64,000 nucleotides of DNA. Origin: Gilliamella sp. Lep-s35. GTDB lineage: Bacteria; Pseudomonadota; Gammaproteobacteria; Enterobacterales; Orbaceae. This document shows, piece after piece, positions 57,757 to 64,000 of the stretch. Made by a program: the position numbers and the translations under genes. The stretch covers positions 43,363 to 107,362 of the forward strand of contig NZ_WTEX01000006.1 of the NCBI RefSeq assembly GCF_009795845.1, written 5' to 3'. The number at the start of each line of letters is the position of its first letter. Position 1 is the first letter of the stretch. The notes under the pieces are model-generated. The model was not told the DNA's origin. It saw only the letters and a list, made by a program, of their open reading frames with translations, and ran no database searches.

Positions 57757-58227
57757 ATGCCGACAACCAAAAAGAAATTAAGTATTTTAAATTTAGTTCT
57801 TATTCTTATTACACTGTTAGCAGTAGGCGCTGCTGCTTATTTGTGGTTTCAAAAAGATTCACACAGCAGCACAATTAAAGAGCCAGAAGAGCCAGAAGTC
57901 ACATCGCCTGTATTTTTAACATTAAAGCCATTTACTATTTCAGTGCCTGTTTCGGAAGAACATATCGATATCAATAAAATGCTTTATTTCGGTATTGTTT
58001 TAAGAGTGGCGAATGAAAACCAAAAAACAGTGTTATTGGATTATTTACCGGAAGTAAGAAGCGATGTACTGCTTTTAACTTCAAAACAATATGTTAATAA
58101 TCTAAAACAAGAAAAAGGAAAAACCGATTTACAAGAGCAGATAAAAACTGCCTTATCTCGACAATATGATGCAAAACATTTTGTTAAGATTGATGAAGTG
58201 CTATTTACTGATTTTATTATACGGTGA
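57757..58227 (+). CDS. fliL: Flagellar basal-body protein FliL
   Basis: FliL surrounds or supports the stators in the periplasm. The 156-aa protein has one N-terminal membrane helix (LVLILITLLAVGAAAYLWF, about residues 13-31), an acidic linker, and the periplasmic domain with YFGIVLRVANENQKTVLLDY and VRSDVLLLTSKQ. It ends in VLFTDFIIR, the typical FliL C-terminus. First gene of fliLMNOPQR. Confidence 0.94.
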   Translation: MPTTKKKLSILNLVLILITLLAVGAAAYLWFQKDSHSSTIKEPEEPEVTSPVFLTLKPFTISVPVSEEHIDINKMLYFGIVLRVANENQKTVLLDYLPEVRSDVLLLTSKQYVNNLKQEKGKTDLQEQIKTALSRQYDAKHFVKIDEVLFTDFIIR

Positions 58228-58232
58228 TTAAC

Positions 58233-59294
58233 ATGTCTGATAAGCATGAATCAACAACAAGTCTTGATGAGCATAACAACGAAGAGCAAACCTTAGATTG
58301 TTCATTAACAACAGAAGAAAATTCTGAAAACAATACAAAGGTTGATGCTTCATTTAATTTACCCGCATTGAATAAAGCTCCCGATGTTAGACCTTATGAT
58401 CTATCTGTCAAACATCGCTTTATTCCTGAACGCTTAACAGCGTTAGAAATCATTAATGAGCGTTTTGCGCGACAATTTCGAATTGGTTTATTTAACCGAT
58501 TGCGTCGTAATACCGATGTGATTGCCTCGCCTATAGAGCCACTTACATTCAAAGAGTTTTCTGAAATTTCGCCAGCAACTTATTTAAACCTAGTTCATCT
58601 TAACCCTTTAAGAGGTGCAAGCCTATTTTCATTTTCGCCCGAATTAGTTTTTATTATTGTTGATTCCTTATTTGGTGGCGATGGCCATTCGACTAAAATT
58701 GAAACAGAAGGTCGAGAATTCACCCACACAGAACAGCAAATTATTAAAAAAATTTTAGAGTTGGCCTTAGTGATTTATCAAAACTCATGGGCGGATGTTT
58801 ACTCGATTGAAACCGAATATATTCGTTCTGAAATACAAAGTAAATTCACCAATATCACCAATTCGCCTGATGATATTGTATTAATAAGCAACTTTAAAGT
58901 TGAAGTCGGTCATAGCAAAGCAACTTTTTGTGTTTGCATTCCTTATTCGATGGTTGAACCTATTAAAGAGCTACTTATTAAACCACCGATTGAACAACAA
59001 ACTTACCAAGATGATAACGTTTGGATGAGTTCGTTAACTAGCGGAATCAAACAATCTGCGGTCGAATTAGTCGCTAATTTTGCAACTATCAATACATCTG
59101 TAGCCAAATTATTAGCCTTAAAGACTGATGATGTTTTAATGATCGAAAAACCTACAAACCTTGATGTCACCGTAGGGGGGGTGCCTATTTTAACGGGACA
59201 TTATGGCAAAATGAATAAACAATATGCAATTCAAGTTGAACAGGTCATTAATCCTGTATTAGAGCAATTGAATGAAGGAGTTTTTAATGACTGA
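58233..59294 (+). CDS. fliM: Flagellar motor switch protein FliM
   Basis: FliM is the middle rotor C-ring protein and in enterics the CheY-P receptor. The protein (353 aa) has an N-terminal acidic tail, then PYDLSVKHRFIPERLTALEI (about residues 53-72). It continues with the CheC-like middle domain with LFGGDGHSTKIETEGREFTH, and the C-terminal SpoA domain with DVTVGGVPILTGHYGKMNKQ. The frame opens with GTG 58224, but the ATG at 58233 behind GGTGA is preferred. The N-terminus lacks an obvious CheY-binding LSQxEIDALL motif. Confidence 0.94.
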   Translation: MSDKHESTTSLDEHNNEEQTLDCSLTTEENSENNTKVDASFNLPALNKAPDVRPYDLSVKHRFIPERLTALEIINERFARQFRIGLFNRLRRNTDVIASPIEPLTFKEFSEISPATYLNLVHLNPLRGASLFSFSPELVFIIVDSLFGGDGHSTKIETEGREFTHTEQQIIKKILELALVIYQNSWADVYSIETEYIRSEIQSKFTNITNSPDDIVLISNFKVEVGHSKATFCVCIPYSMVEPIKELLIKPPIEQQTYQDDNVWMSSLTSGIKQSAVELVANFATINTSVAKLLALKTDDVLMIEKPTNLDVTVGGVPILTGHYGKMNKQYAIQVEQVINPVLEQLNEGVFND

Positions 59295-59667
59295 TATCAA
59301 ACAAAATAGTGGTGACAAACAACCATCTAATATAAATAGTGACGAAATCATCACTCAAGAGGCTATTTTTGAAACACTATCGCCACAGCAAACAGAAGAT
59401 AAAAAAAATGATATCAATTTGATCCTTGATATTCCTGTAAATTTAAGCGTTGAATTAGGTAGAACCAAAATGGCTATTAAAGATCTCTTAAATCTAACCC
59501 AAGGATCGGTCATAGCCTTAGATGGTCAGATAGGTGAGCCATTAGATATATTAATTAACGGCTACTTAATTGCGCAAGGTGAAATTGTTGTTGTGGGCGA
59601 TAACTACGGTGTACGCATTACCGACATTATTACCCCTGCAGAACGAGTAAGAAGATTGAGTCGCTAA
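59287..59667 (+). CDS. fliN: Flagellar motor switch protein FliN
   Basis: FliN forms the lower rim of the C ring. The protein (126 aa) has a variable N-terminal 45 residues. Its SpoA domain contains VNLSVELGRTKMAIKDLLNL (about residues 59-78), TQGSVIALDGQIGEPLDILI and NGYLIAQGEIVVVGDNYGVR, nearly invariant in the family. AAGGAG (59275-59280) 6 nt before the ATG at 59287 fixes the start rather than the in-frame ATG 59272. It overlaps fliM by 8 nt. Confidence 0.96.
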   Translation: MTDIKQNSGDKQPSNINSDEIITQEAIFETLSPQQTEDKKNDINLILDIPVNLSVELGRTKMAIKDLLNLTQGSVIALDGQIGEPLDILINGYLIAQGEIVVVGDNYGVRITDIITPAERVRRLSR

Positions 59668-60098
59668 TGATAAGTAAACAATCCCATTTAGAACAACCAA
59701 CCGTTGACACAGCTAACACTTTATTGGCGCCATCTTCTGAATTAAATATCTATACCGAAGTGGTATCATCAATGGGGCTAATGCTAATTGTGGTCATTGG
59801 TTTTATTTTATTATGTGGATGGCTAGCTAAACGAATGGGCTGGAAAAAAAAGACTCACCAATGGTTAGATATCAAAGCGACCTACAACATTACTCCAAAA
59901 GAACGCATTATTATGGTTCATGTTGATAACCAATTATTAGTGGTTGGAGTTACGTCACAACAAATGACACTACTTCACACTATTGATGAACAACGCACTC
60001 AAACGCTACTTAAACAAAATGTGACAGGTAAAAACTCGGCTCAAAGTAATGCATTTCAACAAATATTACAAGCTGCGTTGAAAACCAAAAAGGAGTAA
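59667..60098 (+). CDS. fliO: Flagellar biosynthesis protein FliO
   Basis: FliO helps assemble FliP in the export gate. The 143-aa protein has one membrane helix (LMLIVVIGFILLCGWLAKRM, about residues 33-52) and a cytoplasmic domain with KATYNITPKERIIMVHVDNQ and LLVVGVTSQQMTLLH, standard for FliO. It shares one base with fliN, and fliP follows after 6 bp. Confidence 0.93.
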   Translation: MISKQSHLEQPTVDTANTLLAPSSELNIYTEVVSSMGLMLIVVIGFILLCGWLAKRMGWKKKTHQWLDIKATYNITPKERIIMVHVDNQLLVVGVTSQQMTLLHTIDEQRTQTLLKQNVTGKNSAQSNAFQQILQAALKTKKE

Positions 60099-60104
60099 CA
60101 GCAA

Positions 60105-60842
60105 GTGCGATCAAATTTAACTCTTTTGCTAAGCTTATTGTTATTTAGTCTACCAAGTTATGCGGAAACATCAGCACTATCTGCTATAGCTCAACCACTC
60201 AGTAGTGGGCAAGGTTGGGCATTACCTGTTGAAACATTAGTATTTTTAAGCCTACTCACTTTTATCCCTATCATATTACTATTGATGACCAGCTTTACAC
60301 GCATCATTATTGTACTAGGGTTATTACGCAATGCGCTTGGCACACAATCGGCACCACCCAATCAACTTATTTTGGGAATTGCACTTTTTATGACTTTTTT
60401 TATTATGTCACCAGTAGTTGATAAAATTTATGAAGAGGCTTATGTACCTTATTCGCAAAATCAAATCACTATGCAAGAAGGCTTAACTAAAGCAGCCAAA
60501 CCATTACAACAATTTATGTTAGCCCAAACTCGAGAAAACGACCTAGCACTATTTGTCAACATGTCTCACACCAATAACATTCAAACCCGTGACGATATTC
60601 CATTAAGAGTGCTTGTTCCTGCTTTTGTGGTAAGTGAATTAAAAACGGCATTTCAAATTGGCTTTACTGTTTTTATTCCTTTCTTAGTGATTGACCTTGT
60701 AGTTGCTAGCACACTTATGGCATTAGGTATGATGATGGTACCACCGGCAACTGTGTCTCTACCGTTTAAATTAATGTTATTTGTCTTGGCTGATGGATGG
60801 CATCTATTGCTAGGATCGTTAGCGCAAAGCTTTTTTAGTTGA
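60105..60842 (+). CDS. fliP: Flagellar export gate protein FliP
   Basis: FliP is the main subunit of the FliPQR export channel. The 245-aa protein has a cleavable signal peptide (about residues 1-20), then [20 protein letters not shown] and [20 protein letters not shown] (about 62-81). A periplasmic loop and the signature [20 protein letters not shown] with [19 protein letters not shown] follow. GTG start behind AAGGAG. Confidence 0.97.
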   Translation: MRSNLTLLLSLLLFSLPSYAETSALSAIAQPLSSGQGWALPVETLVFLSLLTFIPIILLLMTSFTRIIIVLGLLRNALGTQSAPPNQLILGIALFMTFFIMSPVVDKIYEEAYVPYSQNQITMQEGLTKAAKPLQQFMLAQTRENDLALFVNMSHTNNIQTRDDIPLRVLVPAFVVSELKTAFQIGFTVFIPFLVIDLVVASTLMALGMMMVPPATVSLPFKLMLFVLADGWHLLLGSLAQSFFS

Positions 60843-60850
60843 GTCTCACC

Positions 60851-61120
60851 ATGTCACCAGAATATATAAGCACCTTAGCAATACAAGCAGTAAAAGTTGC
60901 TGCATCACTTGCAGGGCCAATATTGCTCGCTGCTTTAATTACAGGGCTTATTATTAGCTTATTGCAAGCAGCAACACAAATTAACGAAATGACATTATCG
61001 TTTATACCTAAAATTATTGCCGTCGTTGTAGTATTAACCTTATGGGGACCAACCATGTTATCAATCATGATTGACTATTTACAAACAGTCATTACTGACA
61101 TACCTAATTTAACGCATTAA
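60851..61120 (+). CDS. fliQ: Flagellar export gate protein FliQ
   Basis: This 89-aa export-gate subunit has two membrane helices and the invariant LLQAATQINEMTLSFIPKII (about residues 37-56). The frame extends upstream to 60839, but the ATG at 60851 gives exactly the enteric FliQ length (89). It begins 8 bp after the fliP stop. Confidence 0.96.
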   Translation: MSPEYISTLAIQAVKVAASLAGPILLAALITGLIISLLQAATQINEMTLSFIPKIIAVVVVLTLWGPTMLSIMIDYLQTVITDIPNLTH

Positions 61121-61125
61121 ATATA

Positions 61126-61920
61126 ATGGATTTTGATAGTAATACTTTATTTAATATTGATTTCTTTTCTTTTGTGCAAAATAGTTTTTTCCCTTTTGTG
61201 CGTATATTAGCGTTAATTACGACTGCGCCTATTTTTGGTGAAAAAGAGATCCCAAACCGTGTTAAAATAAGCCTAGCTTTACTTATTACCATTTTACTAC
61301 CGCTACCAAATCTTGAGAACAGTATCAAAATATACTCTTTGATGGGAGTTATGATCACAGCTCAACAAGTCATGATTGGCGTACTAATTGGCTTTACTAT
61401 GCAATTGGCATTTATGGTCATGAGGTTTGCTGGTGAATTGATTGGTATGCAAATGGGGCTAGGAATGGCAACTTTTTTTGACCCAATCGGTGGGCCATCG
61501 ACATCGGTATTATCACGCCTAATAAACCTTATTTCGTTATTAACGTTTTTGAATCTTGATGGACATTTATGGCTACTATATGGCATATCAAACAGTTTTG
61601 ACATTATTCCTATTGGACTAATTCCATTACAGGAAAATGGTTATTTGGTACTGATCGAAATTAGCAAATTACTATTTATTAACGGTATTATGCTAGCGCT
61701 TCCCTTAATGACCTTACTGCTAATTGTCAATATATCACTAGGGTTACTTAACCGAATGACACCACAATTATCAATATTTGTTGTCGGCTACCCTGCAACG
61801 CTATTATTAGGATTATGTATGCTCACTTACCTAATGACAACATTACCAACATTTGTAGAATTTGTTTTTGAACAAATGTTTGAAAGAATTTCGAACGTAT
61901 TGTGGTATTTAAGGTGGTGA
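61126..61920 (+). CDS. fliR: Flagellar export gate protein FliR
   Basis: FliR completes the FliPQR channel. The 264-aa protein has about six membrane helices, with PIFGEKEIPNRVKISLALLI (about residues 33-52), GFTMQLAFMVMRFAGELIGM and QMGLGMATFFDPIGGPSTSV (about 109-128), the family hallmark. Length is typical. It ends the fli cluster; no hairpin with a U run follows within the next 100 bp. Confidence 0.96.
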   Translation: MDFDSNTLFNIDFFSFVQNSFFPFVRILALITTAPIFGEKEIPNRVKISLALLITILLPLPNLENSIKIYSLMGVMITAQQVMIGVLIGFTMQLAFMVMRFAGELIGMQMGLGMATFFDPIGGPSTSVLSRLINLISLLTFLNLDGHLWLLYGISNSFDIIPIGLIPLQENGYLVLIEISKLLFINGIMLALPLMTLLLIVNISLGLLNRMTPQLSIFVVGYPATLLLGLCMLTYLMTTLPTFVEFVFEQMFERISNVLWYLRW

Positions 61921-62023
61921 TGCTTATAACGTATTGAATTAAAAAAACAAAATAAAAACTTAAATAAAATCAATACCTTTCCTGACCTATTTTTTAGTAA
62001 TAAATCGCATTAAGTCATTATGT

Positions 62024-62066
62024 TAAAAAAACTGTGTCAATACTGATAGGCCAGCATTGACACAGT
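62024..62066 (-). terminator. Terminator of yjdM
   Basis: ACTGTGTCAA (62031-62040) pairs perfectly with TTGACACAGT (62057-62066), with an extra CTG/CAG inner pair set. On the minus strand it is followed by TTTTTTT, 17 bp after the yjdM stop. Confidence 0.9.
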
Positions 62067-62082
62067 ATTTAGCTTGTTTCTA

Positions 62083-62418
62083 TTAAGCCTTTTTAACAAA
62101 GCAGGCTTTTAGCATAATCTTCATACCATCAACTTTACAATCGATTTCGTGATCGCCTTCGACTAAACGAATGCCTTTCGCTTTAGCGCCTTTTTTAAGT
62201 ACCGTTGACGATCCTTTTAATTTAAGATCTTTAATCAAAATAATATCATCACCATCGGCAAGTAAGTTACCATTACTATCTTTGACTTGTAATCCATCGT
62301 CAGAAGCCGCAACTTCGTTTGGATCCCATTCATGCGCACATTCAGGACAAACATAAAAAGTACCATCGTGATAGGTGTGTTCAGACTGGCAAACAGGGCA
62401 ATTAGGTATAGATTCCAT
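62083..62418 (-). CDS. yjdM: Zinc-ribbon protein YjdM (PhnA family)
   Basis: This 111-aa protein has an N-terminal Cys4 zinc ribbon ([18 protein letters not shown], about residues 8-30) and a C-terminal SH3-like domain with [20 protein letters not shown] and [18 protein letters not shown]. It matches the enteric YjdM/PhnA protein over its full length. Despite the old name, a direct role in phosphonate use is not established, and its true function is unclear. Confidence 0.94.
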   Translation of the reverse strand: MESIPNCPVCQSEHTYHDGTFYVCPECAHEWDPNEVAASDDGLQVKDSNGNLLADGDDIILIKDLKLKGSSTVLKKGAKAKGIRLVEGDHEIDCKVDGMKIMLKACFVKKA

Positions 62419-62598
62419 GGGTTATAATTTTTCCAAATTAAATAAAATGGCGCTTACTATAGCAAAAAACGTTGTTAAGTCATAGCATTCGGTACTAAGT
62501 TTATATTAGGTATTTTTATACATCGTTACTATCTGAATAGTTATTATTTAAAATAACTAAAAATAACTCATAAAAATTATTTATTTTATTAGTATTTT

Positions 62599-62629
62599 AG
62601 ATGGTTGTTTTTATAAAAAACAACCATCT
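62599..62629 (-). terminator. Perfect hairpin after the aldo/keto reductase gene
   Basis: AGATGGTTGTTTTT (62599-62612) pairs with AAAAACAACCATCT (62616-62629) around a 3-nt loop, 14 bp with no mismatch. It lies 15 bp beyond the reductase stop on the minus strand. Confidence 0.75.
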
Positions 62630-62643
62630 TTCTTCTTTATTAA

Positions 62644-63606
62644 TCAAATCGCCCCAACAATACGATGCGGTATATACGGCTCTTGTAAATAAGCAATATC
62701 ATCTTCCGATAACGAAACCTTAATAGCTCCAACTGCATCATCAAGATATTTAGTTTTAGTCGCTCCAATAATTGGTGCTGTCACCCCTTTAGCAAATTGC
62801 CACGCTAGTGCTATTTGTGTCATTGTCACACCGTATTTTTCAGAAAGCTGATGAACTCTTTGTACAATATTGGCATCCATTTTTTGCGTACTATCATATT
62901 TGGCAATAGCGGTCTGATCAGTTTTACTGCGTAGCGTATTGGTTTGCCACTCTAAACGAGCAAGTCTGCCTGCGGCTAAAGGGCTATAGGGTGTTAAAGA
63001 GACATTAAATTGTTGGCAGATAGGAATAAGCTCACGTTCGTCTTCACGATATAGTAAATTGTAGTGATTTTGCATCGAAACAAAAGGTGTCCAGCCATTT
63101 TGTTTGGCGACAAGTTGCATGTTATGAAATTGGTACCCATACATAGCCGATGCTCCTAACGCACGGATTTTTCCTGCTTTGACTAGGTTGTGTAGTGCTT
63201 GCATTGTTTCTTCAATTGGTGTTGTGTAGTCAAAGCGGTGGATAATGTATAAATCGACATAGTCAGTGCCAAGTCGTTTAAGCGACCCATCGATTTCCCT
63301 TTCAATTGCGGTTTTTGATAGGTGTCCTTCGTTAAAATAGACTTTTGTTGCTAAGACGACTTTGTCACGGGCGATATTTTTTTTGATGGCTCGACCTAAA
63401 TATTCTTCGCTAGTTCCTGCTGAATAAGTATTTGCGGTATCAATAAAATTAATGCCTAAATCGAGTGCATGTTTAATGATGGCTTCGCTTTCATCAGCAT
63501 TAAGGGTCCATGCGTGCATTTTGCTAGCTGGATCACCAAAACTCATACAGCCTAAACAAAAACGAGATACTTGAATATCAGAATTACCAAGTTGTACATA
63601 TTCCAT
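62644..63606 (-). CDS. Aldo/keto reductase
   Basis: This 320-aa NADPH-dependent oxidoreductase of the AKR superfamily is an 8-fold barrel. The catalytic tetrad is visible: Asp and Tyr in INFIDTANTYSAGTSEE (about residues 53-69), Lys in VLATKVYF (about 86-93) and His in LYIIHRFD (about 119-126). The cofactor end is PIIGATKTKYLDDAVGAIKV. It belongs to the group annotated as general aldo/keto reductases; substrate cannot be read. The sequence SRFCLGCMSFGDPASKMHAW is typical of that group. Confidence 0.92.
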   Translation of the reverse strand: MEYVQLGNSDIQVSRFCLGCMSFGDPASKMHAWTLNADESEAIIKHALDLGINFIDTANTYSAGTSEEYLGRAIKKNIARDKVVLATKVYFNEGHLSKTAIEREIDGSLKRLGTDYVDLYIIHRFDYTTPIEETMQALHNLVKAGKIRALGASAMYGYQFHNMQLVAKQNGWTPFVSMQNHYNLLYREDERELIPICQQFNVSLTPYSPLAAGRLARLEWQTNTLRSKTDQTAIAKYDSTQKMDANIVQRVHQLSEKYGVTMTQIALAWQFAKGVTAPIIGATKTKYLDDAVGAIKVSLSEDDIAYLQEPYIPHRIVGAI

Positions 63607-63865
63607 AAAACCCTCTCTTTTTTAAAAATTAGTTGAGTAAATGCAATACTTTCATTGTAATACACACTATTTATAGCACTATTTTAATTGTTGTATTATT
63701 TAAGATAAATGCGGTATTGCTTTATAGTATCATGAATTAAATTCACGAATAATAAACTTATGCCTAGTTTTAGGGATAAAAGGAAAATATTAAATGATGA
63801 TTATGTCGATAATGGTTATGGGGGAAGTGGATTTTATGTGGCAAATATGTTTTGGGTTATAAAAT
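63607..63865. other. Gap between aldo/keto reductase and tuf
   Basis: Nothing firm is seen here. A 35-codon plus-strand frame (63760-63867) reaches into the tuf terminator, lacks a ribosome-binding site, and is not called as a gene. The upstream part should carry the reductase promoter. Confidence 0.4.
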
Positions 63866-63893
63866 AAAAAAGGTGCACAAAAGCACCTTTTTT
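63866..63893 (-). terminator. Terminator of tuf
   Basis: AAAAAAGGTGC (63866-63876) pairs with GCACCTTTTTT (63883-63893) around ACAAAA. On the minus strand the stem ends in a run of T, 15 bp past the tuf stop. Confidence 0.92.
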
Positions 63894-63908
63894 ATTGTAG
63901 CAAGTCGA

Positions 63909-64000
63909 TTACTTGATAACTTTAGCAACCACACCAGCACCAACAGTACGACCACCTTCACGAATCGCAAAACGTAAACCTTCTGCCATCGCGATTGGGT
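63909..64000 (-). CDS. tuf: Elongation factor Tu, C-terminal end (runs off window)
   Basis: The last 30 codons read PIAMAEGLRFAIREGGRTVG then AGVVAKVIK and stop on the minus strand. This is the nearly invariant C-terminus of EF-Tu, which carries aminoacyl-tRNA to the ribosome. The rest of the gene lies beyond the window. Whether it is tufA or tufB cannot be told from this piece. Confidence 0.97.
   Translation of the reverse strand, partial: PIAMAEGLRFAIREGGRTVGAGVVAKVIK

Noticed and set aside
63760..63867. 35-codon plus-strand ORF before the tuf terminator
   Set aside because: No ribosome-binding site, no recognisable similarity, and its end lies in the terminator stem.

Overview
The window is chromosomal DNA of an AT-rich gammaproteobacterium. 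FlhDC, FliT, RraA, MenA, YjdM, GrpE next to NadK, and a type I-F CRISPR-Cas system all point to the Enterobacterales/Pasteurellales side of the class. The low GC, enteric-like housekeeping proteins and a flagellar regulon without large islands would fit an insect-gut lineage such as Orbales, but that placement is an inference. No rRNA or tRNA gene was seen.

Layout. (1) 1-9.4 kb: the 5' end of ndh; an HlyD/ABC-2 export operon without its own ATPase; menA; rraA; dprA; def; grpE; nadK; pgpA. (2) 9.5-15.2 kb: argF and carAB, divergent, each with an ArgR operator laid over its promoter. (3) 15.3-23.8 kb: a type I-F CRISPR-Cas locus with cas3, csy1-4 and a 16-repeat array. It has no cas1, and Cas3 lacks the N-terminal Cas2 domain normally fused to it in this subtype. 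(4) 24.2-46.7 kb: flagellar genes flhAB, flgNMA, flgBCDEFGHIJ, flgKL, motAB, flhDC, fliA, fliC and fliDST. (5) 46.7-50.6 kb: a small accessory island between fliT and fliE, with an IS5-family element inserted in a decayed IS3-family orfA, an EamA-type transporter, a second diverged fliT 3' end and a gene of unknown function. (6) 50.6-61.9 kb: fliE and fliFGHIJKLMNOPQR. (7) 62-64 kb: yjdM, an aldo/keto reductase and the 3' end of tuf.

The main discovery candidate is in the 421-bp gap between cas3 and csy1. Two degenerate type I-F repeats (18463-18490 and 18521-18548) flank a 30-nt pseudo-spacer. The pseudo-spacer matches DNA about 110 bp upstream of csy1 (from 18638), starting with an 8/8 seed next to a CC, the type I-F PAM. 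The match extends to 21 identities over 24 columns with one gap. Both pseudo-repeats keep the I-F hairpin through compensatory changes, and they even retain a C6-G20 pair that the array repeats have lost. This has the architecture of a Cas-regulating or antitoxin crRNA-like RNA (CreR/CreA type) that would send the Csy complex to its own operon promoter. Together with the missing adaptation module, the locus looks like an effector-only, self-regulated I-F system.

The flagellar genes form an almost complete regulon. FlhDC is the master regulator, FliA (sigma-28) and FlgM control the late genes, and four sigma-28-like promoters were read directly from the sequence, upstream of fliC, fliDST, flgKL and flgMN. 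No chemotaxis gene is present in the window. The flagellin is very short (270 aa).
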